A DNA stretch of 64,000 bases. Source: Denitratimonas tolerans (GTDB taxonomy: Bacteria > Pseudomonadota > Gammaproteobacteria > Xanthomonadales > Xanthomonadaceae). The notes under the pieces were generated by a model. That model was not told the DNA's origin. It did not search any database and worked only from the letters and a program-made list of their open reading frames with translations. Shown in pieces: positions 55,973 through 63,918 of this stretch; within the stretch, counting starts at the first letter, position 1; every line of letters starts with the position of its first letter. Made by a program: the position numbers and the translations under genes. The stretch is taken from positions 1 to 64,000 of the forward strand of contig NZ_JBBDHC010000010.1 in the NCBI RefSeq assembly GCF_037203605.1, given 5' to 3'.

Positions 55973-56575
55973 ATGTTTACCGGCATCATCCAGGCCATCG
56001 GCCACATCGCGCGCATCGAGCCGCGCGGCGGCGACGTGCGCTTGCACATCGACGCAGGTTCGCTCGATCTTTCCGATGTTTCCCCCGGCGACAGCATCGC
56101 GGTTGCGGGCGTCTGCCTGACCGCGCTGGAGCCTTCGGCGCATGGTTTTTCCGCCGATGTCTCCAATGAAACCCTGGGCCTGACCACCCTGGGCGATGCG
56201 GGCGAGGGCGATGCGGTGAACCTGGAGAAGGCGCTGCGCCTGGCTGATCGCCTGGGCGGGCATCTGGTGACCGGGCACGTGGACGGGATGGCCGAGGTGA
56301 TCGGCACCGAATCGGATGCGCGTTCGCAGCGCTGGTGCTTCCGCGTGCCTTCGGGGCTGGCGCGCTACATCGCGCGCAAGGGTTCGGTCTGCCTGGACGG
56401 CGTCAGCCTCACGGTGAACGCGGTGGATGGCGACGAATTCGAGGTCAACCTGATTCCGCACACGCAGGCGGCCACCACCTTCTCGCGGCGCATGACGGGC
56501 GACGCGGTGAACATCGAGGTGGACCTGATGGCGCGCTATGCCGAGCGCCTGTTCGCGCAGGAGACGCCGGCATGA
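55973..56575 (+). CDS. ribE: Riboflavin synthase, alpha subunit
   Basis: Dismutates two 6,7-dimethyl-8-ribityllumazines to riboflavin and a pyrimidinedione. 200 residues made of two lumazine-binding repeats: MFTGIIQAIGHI at the start and GGHLVTGHVDGMAEV near residue 93, plus SVCLDGVSLTVN. ATG 55973 has GGAG at 55962-55965. First gene behind the FMN riboswitch; the stop overlaps the next start (ATGA). Confidence 0.95.
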   Translation: MFTGIIQAIGHIARIEPRGGDVRLHIDAGSLDLSDVSPGDSIAVAGVCLTALEPSAHGFSADVSNETLGLTTLGDAGEGDAVNLEKALRLADRLGGHLVTGHVDGMAEVIGTESDARSQRWCFRVPSGLARYIARKGSVCLDGVSLTVNAVDGDEFEVNLIPHTQAATTFSRRMTGDAVNIEVDLMARYAERLFAQETPA

Positions 56576-57672
56576 GCTTTGCGACGATTCCCGAACTGGT
56601 CGAAGACATCCGCGCCGGGCGCATGGTGGTCGTCGTCGATGACGAGGACCGCGAGAACGAGGGCGACCTGGTGATGGCGGCGAGTCTGGTGCGGCCGGAG
56701 GACATCAACTTCATGGTGACCCACGGACGCGGACTGGTGTGCCTGCCGATGACGCGCGGGCGCTGCGAGCGGCTCGGGCTGCCGCTGATGGCGCGCGAGA
56801 ACCGCTCGCAGTTCCGCACCGCGTTCACGGTGTCGATCGAGGCCGCGCAGGGCGTCACCACCGGCATTTCCGCGGCCGATCGCGCCCACACCATCCAGAC
56901 CGCGGTGCGCGCCGAGGCGGACGCGGACGACCTCCACCAGCCCGGCCACGTGTTCCCGCTGATCGCCCAGCCCGGCGGCGTGCTGCGCCGCGCCGGCCAT
57001 ACCGAGGCCGCGGTCGATCTGGCGCGCCTGGCGGGGCTGGAGCCGGCCGGCGTGATCGTGGAAATCCTCAACGCCGACGGCACCATGGCGCGCCGCCCGC
57101 AGCTGGAAGTGTTCGCGCGCGAGCACGGCCTGAAGATCGGCACCATCGCCGACCTCATCCAGTATCGGCTGCGCACCGAGCGCGGCATCGAGCGGGTGGA
57201 CCTGCGCGAGGTGCAGACCGACGCCGGCCGCTTCACCCTGGCCAGCTACCGCGACCTGATCGACGGCGCGCTGCACTTTGCCTTCGTGCACGGCGATCCG
57301 GCCGCCAGCGGCGAGACGCTGGTGCGGGTGCACGTCGAGAACGGGCTGACCGACCTTTTGCGCGTCGAGCGCGAGGATCTGGGCATCTCGCTGTCGCAGG
57401 CGCTGGCGGCGATCGCGGCCTCGGCCAGCGGCATCGTGGTGGTGCTCAGCGCCGTCGCCGAACCGGACGGGCTGCTGGCGCGCCTGCGCGGTGAAGCGCA
57501 GGCGGCCGTGGAAGGCCCGGCGCAGTGGCGGCGCAACGGCGTCGGCGCGCAGATCCTGGCCGATCTGGGCGCGCGCCGGCTGCGCGTGCTCGGCACCCCG
57601 CGCCGGCAGGTGGCGCTGGCGGGATTCGGTCTGGAAATCGCCGGTTACGCCGAGCCGGGCCACGGCGGCTAA
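56572..57672 (+). CDS. ribB: DHBP synthase with degenerate GTP cyclohydrolase II domain (RibBX type)
   Basis: 366 residues. The N-terminal 3,4-dihydroxy-2-butanone 4-phosphate synthase is intact (DDEDRENEGDLVMAA, THGRGLVCLPM, DLHQPGHVFPL). The C-terminal half has the GTP cyclohydrolase II layout but no Zn ligands: at the usual RVHSECLTGD and C-x-C sites it reads RVHVENGLTDLL and no cysteine follows. This is the RibBX variant known in Proteobacteria, so a separate RibA must supply GTP cyclohydrolase II from outside the window. Overlaps ribE and is one base from a possible ribH ATG. Confidence 0.93.
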   Translation: MSFATIPELVEDIRAGRMVVVVDDEDRENEGDLVMAASLVRPEDINFMVTHGRGLVCLPMTRGRCERLGLPLMARENRSQFRTAFTVSIEAAQGVTTGISAADRAHTIQTAVRAEADADDLHQPGHVFPLIAQPGGVLRRAGHTEAAVDLARLAGLEPAGVIVEILNADGTMARRPQLEVFAREHGLKIGTIADLIQYRLRTERGIERVDLREVQTDAGRFTLASYRDLIDGALHFAFVHGDPAASGETLVRVHVENGLTDLLRVEREDLGISLSQALAAIAASASGIVVVLSAVAEPDGLLARLRGEAQAAVEGPAQWRRNGVGAQILADLGARRLRVLGTPRRQVALAGFGLEIAGYAEPGHGG

Positions 57673-57700
57673 AATGGCGCTTTCCCGTGATGTTCCTGCC

Positions 57701-58168
57701 ATGCCCGCCATCGAAGGCCAGATCCGTGTTCGCGCCGGCGCGCGCTTCGCCATCGTCGCCAGCCGCTGGAATCCGCGCATCGTCGATGCGCTGGTGGAAG
57801 CGGCGCGGGTGACGCTGCGCGATCACGGCGTGGCGGACGCGCGGGTGGCGGTGATCCGCGTGCCGGGCGCGTGGGAAATCCCGCAGGTCGCCGCGCGGCT
57901 GGCGATGCAGGGCGAGTACGATGCCCTGATCGCGCTGGGCTGCGTGGTGCGCGGCGATACCCGGCACTATGAACAGGTGGCCGACGGTTGTGCGCAGGCG
58001 CTGATGCGCGTGGCGCTGGATCACGGCGTGCCGGTGACCAATGGCGTACTGGCGGTCGAGCACCACGAGGACGCCGTGGCACGCGCCGGCGGCAAGCACG
58101 GCAACAAGGGCGAGGAGGCGGCGCTGGCCGCGATGGAAATGGCCGATCTTCTGGAGCAGTTGGCATGA
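57701..58168 (+). CDS. ribH: 6,7-dimethyl-8-ribityllumazine synthase
   Basis: Condenses DHBP with the aminouracil intermediate to form lumazine; assembles as pentamers or capsids. 155 residues from the chosen start. Motifs: FAIVASRWNPRIVDAL near the N-terminus, VPGAWEIPQVA, ALGCVVRGDTRHYEQVA and GVLAVEHHEDA with the catalytic His. ATG 57701 (MPAIEGQ) fits Xanthomonas RibH; ATG 57674, one base after the ribB stop, would add nine residues and suit translational coupling. The stop overlaps nusB. Confidence 0.93.
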   Translation: MPAIEGQIRVRAGARFAIVASRWNPRIVDALVEAARVTLRDHGVADARVAVIRVPGAWEIPQVAARLAMQGEYDALIALGCVVRGDTRHYEQVADGCAQALMRVALDHGVPVTNGVLAVEHHEDAVARAGGKHGNKGEEAALAAMEMADLLEQLA

Positions 58169-58635
58169 CAGGCACCCCGACGCGCCGCGCGCGACCCGAC
58201 GGCATCGACCCGGCCGCGCGCTCGCGCGCCCGCCGCCGCGCGCTGCAGGCGATCTACGCCTGGCAGATGTCGGGACAGCGCATTGCCCAGGTGATCGAAC
58301 AGTTCCGCAGCGAGCAGGACATGGACATTGCCGACCTCGCGTATTTCGAGGACCTCTTGCGCGGGGTGGACGCCAACCTTGCGAAAATCGACGAGGAGCT
58401 GCGCCGCTTCGTGGATCGCGACATTGCCCAGATCGACCCGATCGAGCGCGGCGTGCTGCGCCTGGCCGCCTACGAGCTGCTGTTTCGCGTCGATGTGCCG
58501 TATCGCGTGGTGCTCAACGAGGCCATCGAGACCACCAAGCGCTTTGGTGCCGATCACGGGCACAGCTACGTCAACGGCGTGCTGGACCGCGCCGCCGCGC
58601 AGTGGCGCGGGGCGGAAGTGGGCAGCGGGCGCTGA
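58165..58635 (+). CDS. nusB: Transcription antitermination factor NusB
   Basis: 156-residue all-helical RNA-binding protein of the rrn and lambda-type antitermination complex (with NusE/S10). Features: RSRARRRALQAIYAWQMSG at the start, DPIERGVLRLAAYELLF in the centre, and VLNEAIETTKRFGADHGHSYVNGVLD near the end (in pieces). The ribH-nusB-thiL order is conserved in gammaproteobacteria. ATGA overlap with ribH. Confidence 0.95.
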   Translation: MTGTPTRRARPDGIDPAARSRARRRALQAIYAWQMSGQRIAQVIEQFRSEQDMDIADLAYFEDLLRGVDANLAKIDEELRRFVDRDIAQIDPIERGVLRLAAYELLFRVDVPYRVVLNEAIETTKRFGADHGHSYVNGVLDRAAAQWRGAEVGSGR

Positions 58636-58646
58636 CGGCGGCCGCC

Positions 58647-59708
58647 ATGGCCGAGTTCGACCTGATCGCGCGGCTCACGGCGCGCGCCGGCGCGCGCGGC
58701 GACGTGGCCCTGGGCATCGGCGACGATGCCGCGCTGCTGGAGGTGCCTGCGGGCGAACAGCTGGTGGCCTGCTGCGATGCGCTCAACGAGGGCGTCCACT
58801 TCCTGCCGGGCACCGATCCGGCCGACATCGGCTGGAAGGCACTGGCGGTCAATCTTTCCGACCTGGCCGCGATGGGCGCGCGCCCGGCCTGGGCGCTGCT
58901 GTCGCTGACGCTGCCGCGCGCCGATGCGGACTTCGTCGACGCCTTCATGCGCGGCTTTTCGGCGCTGGCCGATGCGGCCGGCACGGCGCTGGTGGGCGGC
59001 GACACGACCTCGGGGCCGCTGTCGATCTGCGTGACCGCGCTGGGCTGCGTGCCGCGCGGGCAGGCGCTCACGCGCGCAGGCGCGCGACCGGGCGATGCGG
59101 TGTTCGTCAGCGGTACGCTGGGTGATGCCTCGGCGGCGCTGGAACACCTGCGGCCGATGGGCCCGCGCCATCCGGGCGAAGGCCGCAGCGACGATGATTT
59201 TCCGATGTCCCTGCGTGACCGCCTGCATCGTCCGACGCCGCGCATCGCGCTGGGGCAGGCGCTGCGCGGCGTGGCGAATGCTGTGATCGACGTGTCCGAC
59301 GGCCTTCTCGCCGACCTGGGACACATCGCACGCGCCAGCGGCGTGGGCATCGAGCTCGACGCCGAGGCGCTGCCGGCCTCTGCCGCGCTGCGGACGCTGC
59401 TCGATCCCGCTGAACGGCTGCGCTGTCAGGCCACCGGTGGCGACGACTACGAGCTGGTATTCACCGTGCCGTCGGAGCGCTGGGAGACGCTGCGAGCGAT
59501 TTTCCCGCCGGAGTTCCGTGGTGCACTGCCCATCACTCCCTCTCCCCCGCTGGCGGGAGAGTGGGCTGGGGTGAGGGGGGCTTTCCCTGCTGTTACCCGC
59601 ATCGGCCGCGTCGTTGCCGGCGAAGGCGTGCGCGTGCTGGATGCCGACGGTGTGCCGGTCGACTTCGATCGCGCAGGCTGGGAGCACTTCATGGACAAGG
59701 TGCCATGA
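58647..59708 (+). CDS. thiL: Thiamine-monophosphate kinase with repeat-derived insert
   Basis: Phosphorylates thiamine monophosphate to the active diphosphate. 353 residues against about 325 in E. coli. Intact motifs are ELGIGDD-like VALGIGDDAALLE, ALAVNLSDLAAMGA, LVGGDTTSGPLS, IDVSDGLLADLGH and GGDDYELVF. Residues 296-312 (ITPSPPLAGEWAGVRG) are the translation of a proteobacterial palindromic repeat inserted in frame near the C-terminal domain. A second unusual stretch, GPRHPGEGR near residue 173, resembles another repeat-derived peptide. The enzyme may tolerate both. Confidence 0.93.
   Translation: MAEFDLIARLTARAGARGDVALGIGDDAALLEVPAGEQLVACCDALNEGVHFLPGTDPADIGWKALAVNLSDLAAMGARPAWALLSLTLPRADADFVDAFMRGFSALADAAGTALVGGDTTSGPLSICVTALGCVPRGQALTRAGARPGDAVFVSGTLGDASAALEHLRPMGPRHPGEGRSDDDFPMSLRDRLHRPTPRIALGQALRGVANAVIDVSDGLLADLGHIARASGVGIELDAEALPASAALRTLLDPAERLRCQATGGDDYELVFTVPSERWETLRAIFPPEFRGALPITPSPPLAGEWAGVRGAFPAVTRIGRVVAGEGVRVLDADGVPVDFDRAGWEHFMDKVP
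59533..59580. repeat. Palindromic intergenic-type repeat inside thiL
   Basis: TCACTCCCTCTCCC, CCGCTGGCGGGAGAG and TGGGCTGGGGTGAGGGG match the common proteobacterial element CCCTCTCCC-N-GGGAGAGGG-CTGGGGTGAGGG. It is normally intergenic. Here it keeps the thiL frame open and is translated. Confidence 0.8.
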
Positions 59709-60193
59709 GCCGACGCATCCCCGGCGCGGCGCGCGTCCTGCTGAGGCATCCGGCGGGCTGGATCGCCAGCGGCTTCGGCTCGGGTCTGGTGCCTGCCGCA
59801 CCGGGCACCTTCGGTTCGCTCGCGGCGCTGATTCCGTGGCTGGCGCTGCGCGAGCTGCCGTTGCCGTACTACCTCATCGCCCTCGCGCTTGCCTTCGCGC
59901 TGGGCTGCTGGGCCTGCGGCTGGGCGATGCGGCGGCTCGGCGTGGAAGACCCCGGGCTGGTGGTCTGGGACGAGTTCGTCGGCCTGTGGATCGCGCTCGC
60001 CGCGCTGCCGGACGGCTGGCATTTCGCTGCGGCCGGCTTCCTCCTGTTCCGCTTCTTCGATATCGCCAAGCCCTGGCCGGTGCGCTGGGCCGACCGCAAC
60101 CTGACGGGCGGATTCGGCACCATGCTCGATGACGTGCTGGCCGGACTCTACGCGCTGGCGGCGGTGCAGGGACTGGGCTGGCTGGTCGGTTGA
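59705..60193 (+). CDS. pgpA: Phosphatidylglycerophosphatase A
   Basis: 162-residue inner-membrane enzyme that dephosphorylates phosphatidylglycerophosphate. Family motifs: ASGFGSGLVPAAPGTFGSL near residue 21, VVWDEFVGLWIA near 86 with the acidic residues of the site, and FRFFDIAKPWPVRWADRN near 118, then GTMLDDVLAG. ATGA overlap with thiL. Its TGA abuts the stop of the convergent yraN with no gap. Confidence 0.95.
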   Translation: MSRRIPGAARVLLRHPAGWIASGFGSGLVPAAPGTFGSLAALIPWLALRELPLPYYLIALALAFALGCWACGWAMRRLGVEDPGLVVWDEFVGLWIALAALPDGWHFAAAGFLLFRFFDIAKPWPVRWADRNLTGGFGTMLDDVLAGLYALAAVQGLGWLVG

Positions 60194-60565
60194 TCAGCCC
60201 AGATCGTCGAGCGTGAACGCGCCGCGGATCCATTCGATCTGCGGCTGCTGCGGCGTGCCCGAGATGGCCACCACGTCGAAGCGGCAGGGGCGGCGCGCCT
60301 CGGACGGGTGCGCCGCCAGCCAGGCACTGGCGGCCTGCGCGATGCGGCGGCGCTTGGCTGCCGTCACCGACAGCGGTGCTCCGCCGAAACGGGCATCGCG
60401 GCGGTATCGCACCTCGATGAAGGCGATCGCGTCGCCTTCGCGCATCACCAGGTCCAGCTCGCCGAAGCGGTAGCCGACGTTGCTGGCGATGGCGCTGAGG
60501 CCCGCACGCTCCAGATGCGCGCGGGCGGCGTGCTCGAATGCCTGGCCGGTATCGCGCGTGGTCAC
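60194..60565 (-). CDS. yraN: UPF0102 family protein YraN
   Basis: 123 residues with a nuclease-like fold: GQAFEHAARAHLE, GYRFGELDLVMREGDAIAFIEV (in pieces) with the Asp and Glu-x-Val/Lys pattern of restriction-like enzymes (here EVRYR), and RFDVVAI. Start is GTG 60565, eight bases after the lpoA stop, so the two form an operon as in many gammaproteobacteria. Function not established; possibly a DNA-processing nuclease. Confidence 0.9.
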   Translation of the reverse strand: MTTRDTGQAFEHAARAHLERAGLSAIASNVGYRFGELDLVMREGDAIAFIEVRYRRDARFGGAPLSVTAAKRRRIAQAASAWLAAHPSEARRPCRFDVVAISGTPQQPQIEWIRGAFTLDDLG

Positions 60566-60573
60566 GGTGCCGG

Positions 60574-62376
60574 TCAGCGCGGGTCGAACTCGAGTTCGTC
60601 GCCGATCAGGCCGCGGGCATCGACGGCCGGCAGGATGCGCCCGCCGCGGAATCGCGCCCAGGCCGGCGTGCGGATGATCTGGCCCAGCCCGTCGGATCGC
60701 AGGCGTCCGGTGGCCCCATCGAGCGAGGCGCGCGGGTCGCCTGCCAGGTGGTCGAGGTAGCCGATCAGGCGGAATGCATCCAGCCCGAAGGCGAACAGCC
60801 GCATCGCGCCGCCGTGCGCGGTATCAAGCCCGGCAAGCGATTCGTGCGTCGGGGTGCCCGCCACCTCGCCGAAGAGCCAGGGTGATTCGGTGAACTCGAT
60901 GCCGTCCAGCTCCCGATCCAGGCGCGCGTTGCCGGCACCGGCGGTGATCTGCGAGGTGGCATAGATCGGCAGGTCGTAGATGCCGGCTACCCGAAGCTGT
61001 GGCACCAGCAGCCGCGCCTGGTCGGCGCGGCCGGCGAAGAAGATGGCGTCGGCATCCAGCGCCAGCCGGTTTTCCTCGATCCGCGTGTCGCCATCGGCCG
61101 CGACGGCGCGCGCGCCCAGCTGCGGCAGCGCCGCCGCGATGGCGGGGCCATAGTTGGGACTGTCCTCGGGAATCCGGACGGTGGCGGCGACCTGTCCGCC
61201 GCGCTGCTCCATGCGCTGACCGAGCGCCGCGGCGGCGCGCTGCCCGTACTCGTCATCGCCACGGATCACCAGCACGCGCAGCCCCGCGCGGCGCGCGATG
61301 CGGTTGGCGGCGGCCACGCCTTCGTCTTCGGGTGCCAGCGCAAAGCTGAGGCTGCCCGGCGGCGGCGGCGCGCTGCTGCCGCGGTTGAGCGCCAGCATCG
61401 GGAGCGTTCCTTCGCGCTCTGTCTCGAACACCGATGCCACTTCCTCCTTTCCGAGCGGGCCGACGATGGCCTGGGCACCGTCGCGGCGGGCGGCCTGCAG
61501 CGCGGCGAGGGCGCTTTCAGCGTCGTTGCCGGTGGCATAGATGCGCACCTCGGGTCGGCTCCGGGTTTCCTCCAGATAGCCGGCGATGAAGCCGTCGCGC
61601 ACCGCCTGCGCGGCGGCATCGATGCCGCTGCCCAGCGGCAGCAGCACGGCAATGCGGGCGTAGGGGCGATAGCCATCGCCATCGCTTTGCGCCAGCGCAT
61701 CGGCGAGCGGATGCGGCAGCGGCAGGCCGCGCTTGGTCAGCGCCCGCGCCGCGTGCGGATACAGCGGGTGGCGGGCCTGCAGCGAGGCGGCACCGAAGGC
61801 CAGCGCCGCGTCATCCACGCGCGTAAGAAGATTCTGGATCTGCCGCGCGTTGACGCGGCGTTCGGCCACAGGCAGGCGTTCGCCCAGTTCGGCGCGCAGC
61901 AGCGCAGCCTGGAACCGGTTGCCGTCGGCCTCTTCGGCGCGTGCGGAAAGCTCCAGGCGGCGCAGCGCGTGGCGCTCGCCGACCTGCGGCCCGAGTTCTT
62001 CCAGCAGGCCGAGCGCGCGCGGCGCATCGCTGCGCGCGAGCGCGACTTCGACCTGCAGCAGCAGGAAGCGTTCGCGCGCGTCGGCGTCGAAGCGCCGCGC
62101 GGAGATGCCATCGAGCACCTTGCCGGCGCGCTCCAGGTCACCCTCCTCGCGCCAGGCTTCGGCCGCCCGCAGGTGCAGTGCGTCGCGTTGGCTGCGGCTC
62201 CAGGCGGCGGCCTCCAGGAAGCCTTCGGCCGCGCGCGCGTACTCGCCGGCGGCAAAATCGCGTTCGGCGACCTGCGCCGCATCGGGCATGGCACGGGTCG
62301 GAACGGAGTCGCAGCCGGCCAGCGGCAGGACGCAGGCGAGGAGCAGCGGGACGAGACGCGTGAGGATTCGCGGCAT
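60574..62376 (-). CDS. lpoA: Outer-membrane lipoprotein activator of PBP1a (LpoA)
   Basis: 600-residue lipoprotein with lipobox LAGC (Cys22). The N-terminal half is helical and TPR-like (residues 30-240), the C-terminal half is a periplasmic-binding-protein fold (260-590: IAVLLPLGSGIDAAAQAVRDG, AIVGPLGKEEV, VLVIRGDDEYGQRAA, in part). LpoA reaches from the outer membrane to switch on PBP1a. ATG 62376 starts the signal peptide; the open frame runs much further upstream without support. Divergent from rsmI, the usual arrangement. Confidence 0.93.
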   Translation of the reverse strand: MPRILTRLVPLLLACVLPLAGCDSVPTRAMPDAAQVAERDFAAGEYARAAEGFLEAAAWSRSQRDALHLRAAEAWREEGDLERAGKVLDGISARRFDADARERFLLLQVEVALARSDAPRALGLLEELGPQVGERHALRRLELSARAEEADGNRFQAALLRAELGERLPVAERRVNARQIQNLLTRVDDAALAFGAASLQARHPLYPHAARALTKRGLPLPHPLADALAQSDGDGYRPYARIAVLLPLGSGIDAAAQAVRDGFIAGYLEETRSRPEVRIYATGNDAESALAALQAARRDGAQAIVGPLGKEEVASVFETEREGTLPMLALNRGSSAPPPPGSLSFALAPEDEGVAAANRIARRAGLRVLVIRGDDEYGQRAAAALGQRMEQRGGQVAATVRIPEDSPNYGPAIAAALPQLGARAVAADGDTRIEENRLALDADAIFFAGRADQARLLVPQLRVAGIYDLPIYATSQITAGAGNARLDRELDGIEFTESPWLFGEVAGTPTHESLAGLDTAHGGAMRLFAFGLDAFRLIGYLDHLAGDPRASLDGATGRLRSDGLGQIIRTPAWARFRGGRILPAVDARGLIGDELEFDPR

Positions 62377-62405
62377 GGTGGCGTGGACGTTGGGAAGGCG
62401 AAGGT

Positions 62406-62426
62406 GGAATGATACCCAATCATTCC
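62406..62426. promoter_or_regulatory. Perfect palindrome in the lpoA-rsmI divergent region
   Basis: GGAATGAT, five-base spacer, ATCATTCC. The minus-strand -10 of lpoA (TATCAT, 62414-62409) lies within it, so a bound protein could block lpoA transcription. Position-based inference. Confidence 0.45.
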
Positions 62427-62479
62427 GGCGCGCCCGGTCGTCGTCGCGATCCTCGCCCGCCGCCTCGCCAGGAGAATCC

Positions 62480-63331
62480 ATGTCCCGCACCATTCCTGGC
62501 CGTCTGCACGTCGTGGCCACCCCGATCGGCAACCTCGGAGACCTTTCGCCGCGTGCGCTCGACGTGCTGCGCGGCGTGGACAGGATCGCCGCCGAGGACA
62601 CCCGACACACCCAGCAGCTGCTGGCCGCGTTTGGTGCGCGTGCCACGCTGGTGGCGCTGCACGAGCACAACGAGGCCGCGCAGTCGGCCCAGCTGGTGGC
62701 GCAGATGCTGGCGGGGGAGAACATTGCGCTGGTGTCCGACGCCGGCACGCCGCTGGTCTCCGATCCGGGATTCCGCCTGGTGCGCGCCGCGCGCGATGCC
62801 GGCATTGCGGTGAGCCCGGTGCCCGGCGCCTGCGCCGCGATCGCGGCGCTGTCGGTGGCCGGCATCGCCAGCGACCGCTTCGCCTTCGAGGGCTTCCTTC
62901 CGAGCAAGGCCGCCGCGCGCCGTGCGCGGCTCCAGGCGCTGGCGGCCGAGCCGCGCACCCTGATCTTCTACGAATCCAGCCACCGCATCGCCGAGACCCT
63001 GGCCGATGCGGCGCAGGCCTTCGGGCCGGAGCGGCATGCGGCGCTGGCGCGGGAGCTGACCAAGCGTTTCGAGACCGTGCTCGACGGCAGCCTGCCGGCG
63101 CTGGCGAAGCGTCTGGCGGAAGACGCCGACCAGAATCGCGGCGAATTCGTGCTGATCGTGGAAGGCGCGCCCGAAGAAGACGGCGGCGAGGCGCTGGCAC
63201 TGGGCCGGCGCGCCTTCTCGCTGCTGCGCGAATACCTGCCGCCGTCGCAGGCCGCGCGCCTGGCGGCCGAGATCAGCGGCGCGCCGCGCAAGCGGCTGTA
63301 CGCGGCGGCGGATGCCGCGGTACCGGACTGA
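62480..63331 (+). CDS. rsmI: 16S rRNA 2'-O-ribose C1402 methyltransferase RsmI
   Basis: 283 residues. SAM-dependent tetrapyrrole-methylase fold: GRLHVVATPIGNLGDLSPRA at the N-terminus, AAEDTRHTQQLL, LVSDAGTPLVSDPGFRLV near residue 92 and FYESSHRI near 166. Modifies C1402 of 16S rRNA in the decoding site. ATG 62480 with GGAG at 62471-62474. Confidence 0.95.
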   Translation: MSRTIPGRLHVVATPIGNLGDLSPRALDVLRGVDRIAAEDTRHTQQLLAAFGARATLVALHEHNEAAQSAQLVAQMLAGENIALVSDAGTPLVSDPGFRLVRAARDAGIAVSPVPGACAAIAALSVAGIASDRFAFEGFLPSKAAARRARLQALAAEPRTLIFYESSHRIAETLADAAQAFGPERHAALARELTKRFETVLDGSLPALAKRLAEDADQNRGEFVLIVEGAPEEDGGEALALGRRAFSLLREYLPPSQAARLAAEISGAPRKRLYAAADAAVPD

Positions 63332-63343
63332 GCGGCATCCCGC

Positions 63344-63823
63344 TCAGGCGTCGGCGGCGATCGGGGCAACGATCGCGGAAAGCATCTCCACGACGACCTG
63401 CGGCACCACTTCGATCATCAGGCCGCGCTGACCGCCGTTGCAGAGAAGGGTGGCGTGCGGAAGCGCGCTGGCATCGAGCGCAACCGGAACCGCCTTCCTG
63501 CGCCCGAACGGGCTGATGCCGCCGATGCGGTAGCCGGTGATGCGCTCGGCGTCTGCCGCAGGCAGCATCGTCGCGTGCTTGCCGCCCAGCGCCGCGGCGA
63601 ATTTCTTGAGGCTCAGCTCGTGGTCCACCGGCAGGATCGCGCAGGCCGGCTTGCCGTCGAGCGCCACCATCAGGGTCTTGAACATCCGCGCCGGGTCCGC
63701 GCCCAGCGCGGCGGCCGCGTGCCGGCCGATGTTGGCGGCGGCGGGATCGTAGGCGTAGTCATGCAGGCGGTAGGGCTGCCTGGCGGTGTCCAGCGCGCGG
63801 GTGGCGGGAGTGGCGTGGCTCAT
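63344..63823 (-). CDS. ybaK: YbaK-type Cys-tRNA(Pro) deacylase
   Basis: 159 residues. Trans-editing enzyme that removes misacylated Cys from tRNA(Pro). Conserved parts are MFKTLMVALDGKPACAILPV with the catalytic Lys near residue 49, LSLKKFAAALGGKHA, and GYRIGGISPFGRRK followed by LCNGGQRGLMIEV. ATG 63823. Convergent with rsmI with twelve bases between the stops. Confidence 0.93.
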   Translation of the reverse strand: MSHATPATRALDTARQPYRLHDYAYDPAAANIGRHAAAALGADPARMFKTLMVALDGKPACAILPVDHELSLKKFAAALGGKHATMLPAADAERITGYRIGGISPFGRRKAVPVALDASALPHATLLCNGGQRGLMIEVVPQVVVEMLSAIVAPIAADA

Positions 63824-63850
63824 GCGATCGTGAGTGCAGTGGAAGGTGTC

Positions 63851-63881
63851 GATTCCGGCTTCGCGTGATTCCGGCTTCGCG
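63851..63881. repeat. Short tandem repeat
   Basis: GATTCCGGCTTCGCG twice with one base between (63851-63865 and 63867-63881), in the intergenic region upstream of ybaK. No function is evident. Confidence 0.7.
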
Positions 63882-63918
63882 CGATCGGGCCATCCGCGCC
63901 GGGCCCGATCGATGCAGG

